DNA of 64,000 nt from Pseudothermotoga_B sp051235805 (GTDB lineage Bacteria; Thermotogota; Thermotogae; Thermotogales; DSM-5069). The stretch's first letter is position 1; each line of letters begins with the position of its first letter. Of this stretch, positions 26,032 through 35,028 are shown piece after piece. Location: positions 49,849 through 113,848 of the forward strand of contig NZ_JBPNXV010000003.1 of the NCBI RefSeq assembly GCF_051235805.1, in the 5' to 3' direction. Made by a program: the position numbers and the translations under genes. The notes under the pieces are model-generated. The model searched no databases. It saw nothing but the letters and a program-made list of their open reading frames with translations, and had not been told where the DNA came from.

Positions 26032-27183
26032 GTGAGTTACAAGGACACACTCATATGTACGGTGGGTGCCAGTTTGATAACCAACGCTAACAGAAATGAT
26101 GCATCCGATGAACTCAAAAAGGTTTTTAGCGAATATCAATTGGGAAACCTTGCCGAAGTCACTCGCGTTATTAAAAACATCAAAAATCCAAAGGAAAAGC
26201 AATGGGGTGCTGAGATCAATTCGGTGGCGAGTTTGTTAGAAAAGGGTTACCTCGATGCGCGCCAAAAGATCTTTCTCCTTGTATCTGACACACCTCAAGG
26301 TGAGATGGTAGGAAACATTCTCAAAGAGTTTTTTCTGGAAAATCAAAACGATATGGATTTCAAGAGCGCAAAGGTGATAAAAATAGAAAAACTGAACGAC
26401 AAAAACCGATACGAATTCAGAACCCAAGGACTGAGAAACCTTGTCAGAGAAATGGCGAACTGCGCAAGAGAAAACGCCAATAGAGCTGTTATCAATGCAA
26501 CTGGTGGATACAAAGCAACCATAGCTTATGCCACACTGCTGGGACAGGTTCTGAATCTCCCAGTTTATTACTTGTTTGAAGGTTTTGACGAAATTATCCA
26601 GCTGTTACCACTCCCTGTGAGTTTTGATTCAAAGACCTACAAAAATCATTCAAAGATCTTTGCGGCGCTCGAATACCTTGAAACAATCAAAGAAGATTAC
26701 TTCCTCAAGAAGTTCTCCTACCACAGCTGGGCAGAGGTGCCCAACGAACTGAAGATCTTCATTGACAGAGTAGAGATTGATAACGAAAGATACTTAGCGC
26801 TCAATCCCCTTGGACAGATTTACTTAGAAAGTGTTGATTGGGACTGCTCAACCATCGAAGACCCAGACTACAAAACAAATAAATCGTCTTCTGAGAAAAT
26901 AGCAGGCTCCGGCGGTCATGCAATGAAGGTTAGGCAGAAAACCGAAAAGATCATTGAAGAGATAGCCCAGCTTCCATGGGTCAATCTTGTGAGCTCAACC
27001 GGTAGCTCTGAGATCGAAGGTGGCAGTTCGAGAACAGTTTGGATTGAAGGCGATCATCTAAAGATTGCACTGAGTAGTAAAGCAGGAACAGGATTCTTCA
27101 TCGTTCAAACAACCTGCAAGAGTCACAGATTCCTCGAATGCGTTAAGCAGAAAATACAGAAAATTCTTGATGAAAGGAGGTGA
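26032..27183 (+). CDS. CARF-domain CRISPR ancillary effector (APE2256-type CARF)
   Basis: 383 residues from a GTG behind GGGGGGA. Residues 1 to about 215 form a CARF domain of the APE2256/Csx1 type: ICTVGASLITNANR at the N-terminus and the ligand-loop region VINATGGYKATIAYATLLGQ with LPVYYLFEG. The C-terminal 130 residues (GGHAMKVRQKTEKIIEEIAQ, then a beta-sheet with VNLVSSTGSSE, HLKIALSS and GFFIVQTTCKSHRF) lack a HEPN R-x4-6-H motif and lack PD-ExK. The layout recalls CARF-RelE (Cami1-like) mRNA interferases, a cautious guess. It would be switched on by cyclic oligoadenylate. Ends 4 nt before cas10. Confidence 0.75.
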   Translation: MSYKDTLICTVGASLITNANRNDASDELKKVFSEYQLGNLAEVTRVIKNIKNPKEKQWGAEINSVASLLEKGYLDARQKIFLLVSDTPQGEMVGNILKEFFLENQNDMDFKSAKVIKIEKLNDKNRYEFRTQGLRNLVREMANCARENANRAVINATGGYKATIAYATLLGQVLNLPVYYLFEGFDEIIQLLPLPVSFDSKTYKNHSKIFAALEYLETIKEDYFLKKFSYHSWAEVPNELKIFIDRVEIDNERYLALNPLGQIYLESVDWDCSTIEDPDYKTNKSSSEKIAGSGGHAMKVRQKTEKIIEEIAQLPWVNLVSSTGSSEIEGGSSRTVWIEGDHLKIALSSKAGTGFFIVQTTCKSHRFLECVKQKIQKILDERR

Positions 27184-27187
27184 AGCA

Positions 27188-29392
27188 GTGACAGACAAGC
27201 GGGAATTTCTCGCAATCGGTGCCTTGGTACACGATATAGGGAAGCTCGTCAGGAGGGCTGAACTTGCGGACAAAACTCAACCACACACCCTTGCTGGTAG
27301 TATCTTCATAAACCAGGTGGAAGTCGATGGAAAGAAGATCTTTGCACCCTACCAAGACATGATTTATCATCACCACGAGAAAGATATAGATAAAGCAGAA
27401 CCGCTCACCTGGTATGTATGTCTTGCCGACAACATAGCAAGTTCCGAAAGACAAACAACTCAAGAGGAAGGTTTTGAAGAAAAAAGATGCTTGGAGAACA
27501 TCCTGGCAAGGGTGGGGTGTGACAAGAATCCTCCCAAAAGAGGATATTTCAAACCCTCTGCGGTCGGAGATGTCGATCACCCCGTTGACGAGTTTGTTGC
27601 TGAATCATCAGAGTTCAGGAAACTTTACGAAGGTTTTGTCAAAGAAGCTGAGCACTTGCCATTGACCGTTGAAAATCTGAGATTTCTCTTGTACAAGTAT
27701 CTATCATTCATCCCACAATCCACCCAAAAGAGCGGCATAATGGACATCTCTCTGTACGATCATTTGAAGGTCACTGCAATGATAGCCCTATCCTTGTATG
27801 ACTACGTTCAAGCAAATGGTATCGAGATTAATACTTATGAAGATTTGAAGAAACTGCAGGAAAAAAATGATGTTCTCTTGCTCGTTGAAGGAGATGTCTC
27901 TGGCATTCAGAACTTCATTTCACGTGTCTCATCTAAGGGAGCCCTCCGATCTTTCAGAGGACGAAGCGTTTTCATCGAGTTGCTTCAAGAAGTGATAGTA
28001 GACAAGATACTCACAAGAACAGGATTTTACCGGACAAATGTGCATTTCGTAGGTGGAGGACACTTCTATCTGGTGATATCCAACACACGTCAAAACATCG
28101 AAAAGATCGCAGAGGTTCAGAGAGAAGTCAACCAGTGGCTCTTGGAAAGATCACCGGACATGAAATTAATCATTGAATCACAATCGATGGCTGTGAAGGA
28201 TATCGAAAATCCTTCTGAAATCTTCGAAAAACTCAACGACAAGATGAGACGCAAGAAACTGCGAATGTATTCAGTAGAAGAACTGGAAGAGATCTTCGAC
28301 TTAGGAAATATCAAGAGCGTGAGAAATCTGCAAACATGCAAAGTCTGTGGCAGAAGGGCGACCGAACTACACTCGATTAGAGAAAATGAGCCAGCTTTAG
28401 CGTGTGATTTTTGCAAGCAGATGTATGAGTTGGGAAAGCAAGTGATGCAAGCTAAGTACTTCTCAGAAGACCCTCAAGGCGATTTCGAAATACTGAACAA
28501 AAGATACAGCTTCACTAATCAACCTTTGAGTGGTAAGAACTATGTGTTGGACGTTTCAAGAATCGGTAAAGATCGCCTTTCAGAAGACAGAGAGCTGATC
28601 TTCATTGATACAGTAACGTACGCAAAACATGAGGAATTTGAAGAACTCGCAAAAGAATCTGCCGGCAAAAAACTTGCTTGTTTTCAAGCTGATTTGGATG
28701 GACTTGGAGCGATCTTCCGCAACGGCTTAGATCTGAGAACCCTTTCGAGAATGAGCACCCTGTCAAGACTTCTGACGTACTTCTTCAAACACAAGATCAA
28801 AGAGCTGGTTAAGGGAAAGAACATCGCTGTGATCTATTCAGGTGGAGACGATCTATTCATCGTTGGTGGTTGGGAAGATGTTTTGGAATTCGCCTATCAG
28901 ATGAGAGCTGAGTTCGAGCAATTCACATCGAAGAATCCCAATTTGTCTTACACAGCATCCTTCGTTCTGTGCGATGAAAAAGAGAGTGCTAGCAAGATGA
29001 AAGAAATGGCTGAGGAGGCTGAAAAGATAGGAAAAGACCAACCCGGAAAGAACCGAATAGTCTTCTACCACGGCATCAGCAGGTATCAAGAAGAAAACAG
29101 AACGAGATTTCACAGAGCTCAAGCAATCACCTGGACTGATTTCATGAAAAGAACATATCCAGTCTATGAGAAACTGTTGACTCTCGCAAAATCCGTTGAC
29201 AGAAGTGTAATCAGAAAGATGCTGGAACTCTCTTTGGAAGATTCGCCTTTGAACAGAGCTTTTCTTGCATACATCGAGGCACGTGAGGATGAAAAGGACA
29301 AAGAATTTGTTAAACACATCAGAGAAAAAGAAATCCCTGCTCTGAACTCAATGATTCAGTTGATCGATCTTAAAGCAAGAAAGGGGGAGTAA
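27188..29392 (+). CDS. cas10: Type III-A CRISPR protein Cas10/Csm1
   Basis: 734 residues from the GTG behind AAAGGAGGTGA. The HD nuclease motif is intact (His15-Asp16 in ALVHDIGK), the Palm2 cyclase motif GGDD is intact (552-555, VIYSGGDDLFIVGGW), and a Cys4 zinc site (CKVCGRR near 384 and CDFCKQM) lies between the palm domains. It therefore should both cut ssDNA and make cyclic oligoadenylates when the Csm complex binds target RNA. This is the signal source for the neighbouring CARF and SAVED proteins. Followed 1 nt later by csm2. Confidence 0.96.
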   Translation: MTDKREFLAIGALVHDIGKLVRRAELADKTQPHTLAGSIFINQVEVDGKKIFAPYQDMIYHHHEKDIDKAEPLTWYVCLADNIASSERQTTQEEGFEEKRCLENILARVGCDKNPPKRGYFKPSAVGDVDHPVDEFVAESSEFRKLYEGFVKEAEHLPLTVENLRFLLYKYLSFIPQSTQKSGIMDISLYDHLKVTAMIALSLYDYVQANGIEINTYEDLKKLQEKNDVLLLVEGDVSGIQNFISRVSSKGALRSFRGRSVFIELLQEVIVDKILTRTGFYRTNVHFVGGGHFYLVISNTRQNIEKIAEVQREVNQWLLERSPDMKLIIESQSMAVKDIENPSEIFEKLNDKMRRKKLRMYSVEELEEIFDLGNIKSVRNLQTCKVCGRRATELHSIRENEPALACDFCKQMYELGKQVMQAKYFSEDPQGDFEILNKRYSFTNQPLSGKNYVLDVSRIGKDRLSEDRELIFIDTVTYAKHEEFEELAKESAGKKLACFQADLDGLGAIFRNGLDLRTLSRMSTLSRLLTYFFKHKIKELVKGKNIAVIYSGGDDLFIVGGWEDVLEFAYQMRAEFEQFTSKNPNLSYTASFVLCDEKESASKMKEMAEEAEKIGKDQPGKNRIVFYHGISRYQEENRTRFHRAQAITWTDFMKRTYPVYEKLLTLAKSVDRSVIRKMLELSLEDSPLNRAFLAYIEAREDEKDKEFVKHIREKEIPALNSMIQLIDLKARKGE

Positions 29393-29393
29393 G

Positions 29394-29813
29394 ATGATAG
29401 ATTTAAATGAAATCAAAAACCTTAAGAAACTTTCAGATTGGGATATGGCTAAGATGATCGAATTCTCAGAAAATGCTGCAAAGGAACTGAATGTCAACAC
29501 GACCCAGCTTAGAAAATTCCATGGACACATTTCAAAAATATGGCACAAATACTTGATGAACAAACCTGTCTACCTGAGGGATAATGCGAAGTTCGGAAAG
29601 GAAATCAAGGACGAGATAGTATTTGTGAAGGCTTACCTTGCTTACCAAGCTGGCAGGCAACGGGAAATAGCAAAACTGCAAGAGATACTTGGAATAGCTA
29701 TCGACAGAATCCAAGATCAAAAGGACTTTGAAATCTTTAAGAAGTTCTACGATTCTATTGTTGCCTACCGCAGGTTCTCTGAAAGCCAATCTCAGAGAGG
29801 AGGTTCAAGATGA
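29394..29813 (+). CDS. csm2: Csm2, small subunit of the type III-A complex
   Basis: 139 residues, all-helical and basic, with the Csm2 pattern LRKFHGHISKIWHKYL and VKAYLAYQAGRQ...LQEILGIAI, ending in FKKFYDSIVAYRRF. It packs along the crRNA-target duplex. Overlaps csm3 by 4 nt (ATGA). Confidence 0.92.
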   Translation: MIDLNEIKNLKKLSDWDMAKMIEFSENAAKELNVNTTQLRKFHGHISKIWHKYLMNKPVYLRDNAKFGKEIKDEIVFVKAYLAYQAGRQREIAKLQEILGIAIDRIQDQKDFEIFKKFYDSIVAYRRFSESQSQRGGSR

Positions 29814-30598
29814 TGAATGAAATCGAAACAAGACCAATTCTGGCGAAGTACATCTTAACAGGAAAGATTATTTTGAAAACAGGTACAAGAATAGGTGGTA
29901 CAGACCTTGGAATATCCATAGGAGGAATAGACAACCCAATCATCAGAAACCCTCTCACAGGTGAACCATACATACCGGGAAGCTCACTGAAGGGAAAGAT
30001 GAGATCTTTGCTCGAGAGAATAAAGAAAGCACCTCTGCAATCTTTTGGATCAGGCAGGAACGCTGTGAGACGTCACGAGTGCACCAACAGAGATTGCGAG
30101 ATCTGCCGTCTTTTCGGTTCGTCAACCAAGTCACAAAATGGTGAAGAAAGACAGAACATACCCTCAAGGATCATCGTAAGAGATGCTCATCTCACAGAAG
30201 AATCAAAGATGAGATTAGAAAACATGGAAACAGATGTGCCGTATGCAGAGTGGAAAATGGAAAATGGTCTGGACAGGGTCACCTGCCATGCGAGCCCCAG
30301 GAGCAACGAAAGGGTTCCTGCTGGTACCGAGTTTTCGTTCGAAATCATCTATACAGCAGAGAACAAAGACCACGTTTCCAAAGACCTTCAGAACATAGTA
30401 ACTTTGCTCGAACTGGTAGAAGATGAATACATAGGTTCGAGTGGTTCAAGAGGGTACGGGAAGGTGCAATTTCAAATAGAACAATTCATCATTAAGCCAG
30501 CGGAACATTACACCGAGCTGAAAGAAGCGAAGGCAACCGAACTGAAGGAGAAAACCATCTCTGAACTCAGGCAGATCTTGTCGCAAGTGAAAGGGTGA
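29810..30598 (+). CDS. csm3: Csm3, backbone RAMP and target-RNA nuclease
   Basis: 262 residues. Strong Csm3 signature: LKTGTRIGG, GGIDNPIIRNP and PGSSLKGKMRSLLERI; the Asp in GGID (residue 41) aligns with catalytic Asp33 of Streptococcus Csm3, so target RNA cleavage every 6 nt should be active. A Cys/His zinc cluster (HECTNRDCEICRLFG) and the C-terminal G-rich GSSGSRGYGKV are present. Overlaps csm4 by 4 nt. Confidence 0.96.
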   Translation: MMNEIETRPILAKYILTGKIILKTGTRIGGTDLGISIGGIDNPIIRNPLTGEPYIPGSSLKGKMRSLLERIKKAPLQSFGSGRNAVRRHECTNRDCEICRLFGSSTKSQNGEERQNIPSRIIVRDAHLTEESKMRLENMETDVPYAEWKMENGLDRVTCHASPRSNERVPAGTEFSFEIIYTAENKDHVSKDLQNIVTLLELVEDEYIGSSGSRGYGKVQFQIEQFIIKPAEHYTELKEAKATELKEKTISELRQILSQVKG

Positions 30599-31470
30599 TC
30601 GTCGTGAAAAAACTTGTCCTCCTTGACTTCAAAGGAGGTTTTAGAGTTGGAAGGGGGGATGAGTCCGATTCCTCCCTCTCCACAATCCACTCTGATACGA
30701 TTTATGGTGCCATCGTTTACTGGGCTTTCAAAGTTAATAATCAACGAGCTGAATCTTTTGCCAAGACTTTCAGAACATCGTCTCTGCTTTTCAAGAAAGA
30801 CAACGACTATGTAGTGCCAAAACCTTTGTTGTTCGATGCTCAAAAGGTGAAAGAACCGAAAAAGATCAAGAAGTCGTCGTACGTCTATCTGTCAAAGCTC
30901 ATGCAAAATCAAATCGAAGAAGCCGTTGTTGCAGAACAGCCGATCCAGACAACAAAGGTTTCCAGAAACAGTCTCGACAGGATCACAAATAGCTCGATGT
31001 TTTACTTCGTCGAGGCATCCTTTGTGAAAGAGACTTTCACTCCATGCATAGTTGTTGAGTTCGATAACGAATTTCAAGATCTCTTGCTAAGTTCATTGAA
31101 GTTACTCGGTGACAGCGGTCTTGGTGGTGACAACACTTACGGCTTTGGGCTCTTCGATTTTCATCTTCTTGATCTACCTCAACTTTTCAATCAAAACGGC
31201 AAGTACCATATGACTCTATCGTTGAGCATCCCGAGCTATGAAGAGATTTCAAGACTTGACACAGGTTACTACAAGATTCTAAGGAAAAGAGGTTTCAGGA
31301 AAGATGTGGTAAAACCAAAGGTCGATCTGAGTTATCTGGCTGAGGGCAGTACCTTTGAATTTCCAATCTCGGGTCGTGGGGCTGTTAAGATAGAAGATTA
31401 TTTCGTCCAGACCTCACCAATTTTGCTTAGATTTGGTGGTGATTCATATGAGACAAACCTTAAAGATTAA
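30595..31470 (+). CDS. csm4: Csm4, 5'-handle-binding RAMP
   Basis: 291 residues, Cas5-like. Begins with the RAMP strand LVLLDFKGGFRVG, has TIHSDTIYGAIVYWA (the HSDTL-type motif of Csm4) and the glycine-rich GDSGLGGDNTYGFGLF. It caps the complex at the crRNA 5' tag and contacts Cas10. GTG start at 30595; a GTG at 30604 is an alternative. Overlaps csm5 by 23 nt. Confidence 0.93.
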   Translation: MIVVKKLVLLDFKGGFRVGRGDESDSSLSTIHSDTIYGAIVYWAFKVNNQRAESFAKTFRTSSLLFKKDNDYVVPKPLLFDAQKVKEPKKIKKSSYVYLSKLMQNQIEEAVVAEQPIQTTKVSRNSLDRITNSSMFYFVEASFVKETFTPCIVVEFDNEFQDLLLSSLKLLGDSGLGGDNTYGFGLFDFHLLDLPQLFNQNGKYHMTLSLSIPSYEEISRLDTGYYKILRKRGFRKDVVKPKVDLSYLAEGSTFEFPISGRGAVKIEDYFVQTSPILLRFGGDSYETNLKD

Positions 31471-32524
31471 ACTCTTTTCCCTTACACCTGTTGTCATCGG
31501 CTCAGGTGAGAAGTACCCAGCCTGCCAGATCGTTTCAATGAACTCTTCACACTACAGGATGAGGGAAATGGCTTTTTTCAGAATGCTCCATAATTACCCA
31601 CAACTCAGAATGACAGAAGCTATTATGAAAGTCGCCAATCAAACCATCAGAGATCCTCAAAGAGTATTGAGCCAAGAAGATCTTTTTTACGAACTAAAAA
31701 AATATGTAGACCAGATTTCTGGCGAGATAATCTCGTTGATCAGACATCCATCGGGCGATCTGTACCTGCCAGGCAGTTCGATAAAGGGAGCCATAAGAAA
31801 AGCGATACAGTACCACATAATGAAACAGAACAAAGATCTCTTTAGACAAAAAGTGCGAGACGCTCTCAAAACTGCGAGCAGAAAACAAGATATGGCTGTA
31901 GTCACCAATTATGTTGACAGCACTCTTAGGCTTTCCAGCAACGAGATTTGCACAGATTTTGGTAGGTATATCAGCGTTACAGACTCAACGCTGTCAAAAG
32001 CAACCACCTGCTTGGTGAAGATTGGAATCTTTAAAATCGTCAACGGCACCCTCAAATTTGATCAACGTAGACAACCGTTCCTGATAGAAGTCATACCTCC
32101 CAGTACTGAGTTTGAGACAGAGATCAGCTTCGACCTTGAGATGTTAGAGAAAATGCAAAAAGAGTTATCAAAGCAATACAGAAATCTTCCACGCTCGGTC
32201 GAAGAGATACTAAACTGTGTCAGAGAGATGTACCAAGACGTTCTGGAAGACGAATTAAAAGACCTGTGTAATGAAAACACAAAGTACATGGAGTTGCTGA
32301 AGAAAATCAAAAGCGAGCCCAACAAGATTCATATAGGCTACGGTGGAGGCTTGAAAGCGAGCAGTTTGTTCATTCTTCTGGATCAGGACCTGAGAATCAA
32401 GGTGAGAAACCTTATCAAACCACACGGCAATGACATAGCACCTTTGTCAAGACGCTGCTTGTTGGGACAAGAACCGAACAAACCTTATTCTCCATTTGGG
32501 TGGTTTTCTTTCAAGGTGGTCTGA
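31448..32524 (+). CDS. csm5: Csm5, 3'-end RAMP of the type III-A complex
   Basis: 358 residues. FSLTPVVIGSGEKYPA at the N-terminus, PGSSIKGAIRKAIQYHIM (the SSIKGAIR box typical of Csm5) and IHIGYGGGLKASSLF near the C-terminus. It binds the crRNA 3' side and helps recruit trimming nucleases. The ATG at 31448 follows GGTGGTGA. TGATG overlap with the next gene. Confidence 0.93.
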   Translation: MRQTLKIKLFSLTPVVIGSGEKYPACQIVSMNSSHYRMREMAFFRMLHNYPQLRMTEAIMKVANQTIRDPQRVLSQEDLFYELKKYVDQISGEIISLIRHPSGDLYLPGSSIKGAIRKAIQYHIMKQNKDLFRQKVRDALKTASRKQDMAVVTNYVDSTLRLSSNEICTDFGRYISVTDSTLSKATTCLVKIGIFKIVNGTLKFDQRRQPFLIEVIPPSTEFETEISFDLEMLEKMQKELSKQYRNLPRSVEEILNCVREMYQDVLEDELKDLCNENTKYMELLKKIKSEPNKIHIGYGGGLKASSLFILLDQDLRIKVRNLIKPHGNDIAPLSRRCLLGQEPNKPYSPFGWFSFKVV

Positions 32525-33099
32525 TGATCGGAAGATTCCCGGTATACACAAATCAGTCTTATACCGATCACGAAGAAAGATGGCAGTATATCCTAAAGAT
32601 CATTAAAGACCTTGATGAAGCAGTTTATCAGTTTTTGCTCAGCGCACCAGACGGCACCCTACGGGTAGTGGGACCATTTAACACAAGACATGGAACTTGC
32701 ATGGTATTGTCAACCCCACTACCCGCTCTCTTCAGGTTTCTGGTTCTGAACCTTCCGACAAAGGTCAAGACCGTTGTCAAGCAAGATAAAGCTTTTGTAG
32801 AAATGGTTACCACAAAGCAGCTTTTTAAAAGACCCGCGACCTATGTTTTGAAGATCAAAGACGCAGACGAGATATCTTTCAGACAACTGATACATGACTT
32901 TGGTATGTTTTTGGGTTTGAAGATCCAACCCATCTTTCTATTTGACTCAGTTAAGGTCGCTGGACCATACACCTTCATAACACTCAAAGCGCTCAACAAA
33001 GACGCATCGGCTATGGTGAATTTTTCAAGATATTCAGGCATAGGTAATAACAGGAAGTATGGTTTTGGAGATGTAGAGATATTCACACTGGAACAGTAA
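32524..33099 (+). CDS. Short Cas6-like RAMP encoded with the csm genes
   Basis: 191 residues from the ATG that overlaps the csm5 stop (TGATG), behind AAGGTGG. The C-terminus carries a Cas6-type glycine-rich loop (FSRYSGIGNNRKYGFGDVEI), and the rest is compatible with two ferredoxin-like halves, but it is shorter than the usual 240-270 residues of Cas6. A second, full-size Cas6 occurs at 35.6 kb. It could be a dedicated processing enzyme, a structural RAMP of this complex, or a degenerate Cas6. Confidence 0.65.
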   Translation: MIGRFPVYTNQSYTDHEERWQYILKIIKDLDEAVYQFLLSAPDGTLRVVGPFNTRHGTCMVLSTPLPALFRFLVLNLPTKVKTVVKQDKAFVEMVTTKQLFKRPATYVLKIKDADEISFRQLIHDFGMFLGLKIQPIFLFDSVKVAGPYTFITLKALNKDASAMVNFSRYSGIGNNRKYGFGDVEIFTLEQ

Positions 33100-33112
33100 G
33101 CGATTGCTTCAT

Positions 33113-33141
33113 TTGACAACTGAATAAGATTCATAGTATTA
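33113..33141 (+). promoter_or_regulatory. Promoter before the zinc-ribbon/DUF5685/J-domain block
   Basis: Consensus TTGACA (33113-33118) followed by TAGTAT at 15 nt or GTATTA at 17 nt. It lies just after the csm operon and suggests separate transcription of the following genes. Confidence 0.45.
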
Positions 33142-33166
33142 GCTCACTCACTCGGGAGGCGGTTCT

Positions 33167-33400
33167 GTGATCAGTGGCTGGAAGGAATGCCCAAGATGTG
33201 GTACAGAGCACAGGGACAATGTCGGTAGATGTTCTTGCGGATGGATCTTTTACAAAAAGAGATGTCCAAGGTGCGGAAAAATTCTTTCAGACAAATGCAA
33301 AATCTGTCCAGAATGTGGGTGGTATTTCTATTGGCATGAAGAAATTGGTGAAGATGATGATTACGATGATTATGAATACGATGACTACGATTATTATTAA
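33167..33400 (+). CDS. Small double zinc-ribbon protein with acidic Tyr/Asp tail
   Basis: 77 residues, GTG start behind GGGAGG. Cysteine pairs CPRC, CSC, CPRC and CPEC form two zinc ribbons, then a tail made almost only of Asp, Glu and Tyr (residues about 59-77). Such proteins often act as adaptors. No specific function is known. It is followed by DUF5685 and a J-domain gene, a grouping that suggests a joint role in a protein-handling complex rather than in RNA targeting. Confidence 0.75.
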   Translation: MISGWKECPRCGTEHRDNVGRCSCGWIFYKKRCPRCGKILSDKCKICPECGWYFYWHEEIGEDDDYDDYEYDDYDYY

Positions 33401-33447
33401 CTATTATGTGGTATCTTTAGAATCTAAAGACAAAGGGGGCATTTAAA

Positions 33448-34335
33448 ACGTTTGGCTACTTCAGACCTGCAGATTCACTCTCTCTGCAGTCATGTGATAC
33501 TTTCAAGAAAGCTTACTGTAGTGTCTGTAAAAGTCTAAAAGAAATCTATGGACACAGGGCTATTTTGGTTAATCTCTTTGACTCCGCATTTTTAAGTCTC
33601 TATCTCATCAACAAACCATTAGACTCTATCAAACACAAATGTATGAACCCTTTCTCTGTGAAGACCGTTGATATTGTACAAAGCGAATTGTTCGATAAAA
33701 TAGCAGATCTGAATATCTTCGCCATCAACCTTTCGCTCATCGATGGTGCAGTTGACAAAAAGAATCCAAAAGTCTACTTCTTGACAAAGTTTTTCAAGAA
33801 GTCTCTAACAGCCAACTTTGAAAGGTTGTCTGAGCAAGTTACAGATTTTCCGTCTCACCTTCGCAATACTTTTAAGATTCTGGAGAGTGAAAACTCTTTT
33901 TGGCAGATTGAAAAACTTGCAGATGCGTTGGAACAGATCTCTTGTGAACTTTTTAACAGCGAGCACACTGGCAAGATAGTTAGAAACATGATATGCGTTC
34001 AGTACCTACTCGATGCCTTTGAAGATTACTTCTCAGATCTCAAGAATCACAGAAAAAACCCTCTTTTCTTCTTTAAGACTGAAGAGATCCCGCTGATAGT
34101 AGAACACACATTAATTCAATACCTCGAAGAACTCTTAAGACTTTCAAAAGGTTTATACACTTCTGAGCTGATAGAGAGCATCATTAGAAATTCTCTCTAC
34201 AGAAAATTCCTAACATTGAAGGAGGAAAAATGGTGTGAAAGACAGTTATTACGACATACTGGGTGTGAAGAAAAACGCCACACAAGAAGAGATCAAGAAA
34301 GCCTACAGGGAAGCTGTGAGAAGGTACCATCCTGA
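33448..34335 (+). CDS. DUF5685-family protein with unusual start and 3' overlap
   Basis: About 295 residues. The conserved family N-terminus is visible: FGYFRPADSLSLQSCDTFK, then KAYCSVCKSL. However, the codon before FGY is ACG at 33448, there is no ATG, GTG or TTG between the upstream stop (33418) and 33565, and an AAAGGGGG site sits 9-10 nt before ACG. The only standard start, TTG 33565, would delete the conserved part. The 3' end runs 101 nt into the J-domain gene in another frame, giving an unconserved-looking tail. The family function is unknown. Either non-AUG initiation or sequence changes explain this. Confidence 0.65.
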   Translation, partial: TFGYFRPADSLSLQSCDTFKKAYCSVCKSLKEIYGHRAILVNLFDSAFLSLYLINKPLDSIKHKCMNPFSVKTVDIVQSELFDKIADLNIFAINLSLIDGAVDKKNPKVYFLTKFFKKSLTANFERLSEQVTDFPSHLRNTFKILESENSFWQIEKLADALEQISCELFNSEHTGKIVRNMICVQYLLDAFEDYFSDLKNHRKNPLFFFKTEEIPLIVEHTLIQYLEELLRLSKGLYTSELIESIIRNSLYRKFLTLKEEKWCERQLLRHTGCEEKRHTRRDQESLQGSCEKVPS

Positions 34336-35014
34336 CAAATTCGTTGGTGCTGCCAGAGAACTTGCAGAAGAAAAGTTAAAGCAAATCAACGAGGCGTACG
34401 AAGTACTCTCTGACCCAGAAAAAAGAGCACAGTACGACTCGATGTTCAGCTCAAAACCGTCAGCAGATAATGATCTTACATTCCTACTGAACAGCATCGG
34501 CAAATATCTTGAAGTCCAAGACTGGAAAAGAGCCAGTTCTCTTTGCGAAGAAGCAAAAAGGAAGTACCCATTTTGCTCTGAAATCTATGTTTTCAACGCT
34601 ATAGCTTATTACAAAATGGGCAATATGACAAACTTCCTAAACGAGATTTCAGCCATTGAAAGTTTGAAGCTGCCGCTTGAAGATGCTGCTCTAGAAACCA
34701 TAGCCAATCTTCTTTTCGAAGCCAAACAATTCGATCGCGCGTCGAGATACTTCTCTTTGCTCATAGAGCGCGCTGGCAAAATACCGAATTACCTTGCTGC
34801 ATACGCTATCTCCTTAGAACTCTCTGGAAAAAAAGAACGTGCCCAGCTAATTTGGGATGAACTGGAAAGGATAGATCCACAAAATCCGATGCTTGTCGAG
34901 AGAAGGAAACACTGGCTGGTTGGAAACACGTACATAAACAAAACCGAGACTGTAAAAACTGCCGCTGCAGCCACTGCGTGCGCTTTGCTGAGCTGTTTCA
35001 CTAACTGTTGCTGA
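34235..35014 (+). CDS. J-domain protein with TPR-like region
   Basis: 259 residues, GTG start behind GGAGG. Residues 1-70 are a complete J domain: YYDILGVKKNATQEEIKKAY, the HPD tripeptide (RYHPDKF) and YEVLSDPEKRAQYD. The middle is helical with TPR-like units (AYYKMGNMTNFLNEI, AYAISLELSGKKERA). The C-terminus ends in a hydrophobic Cys-rich patch (CALLSCFTNCC) that may be a lipidation or membrane-binding site. A DnaK co-chaperone, but lacking the G/F and zinc domains of DnaJ, so a dedicated one. Confidence 0.88.
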   Translation: MKDSYYDILGVKKNATQEEIKKAYREAVRRYHPDKFVGAARELAEEKLKQINEAYEVLSDPEKRAQYDSMFSSKPSADNDLTFLLNSIGKYLEVQDWKRASSLCEEAKRKYPFCSEIYVFNAIAYYKMGNMTNFLNEISAIESLKLPLEDAALETIANLLFEAKQFDRASRYFSLLIERAGKIPNYLAAYAISLELSGKKERAQLIWDELERIDPQNPMLVERRKHWLVGNTYINKTETVKTAAAATACALLSCFTNCC

Positions 35015-35028
35015 GTGAGGAATGATGC

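Noticed and set aside
26032..27183. HEPN ribonuclease assignment (Csx1/Csm6)
   Set aside because: No R-x4-6-H motif could be found in the C-terminal part.
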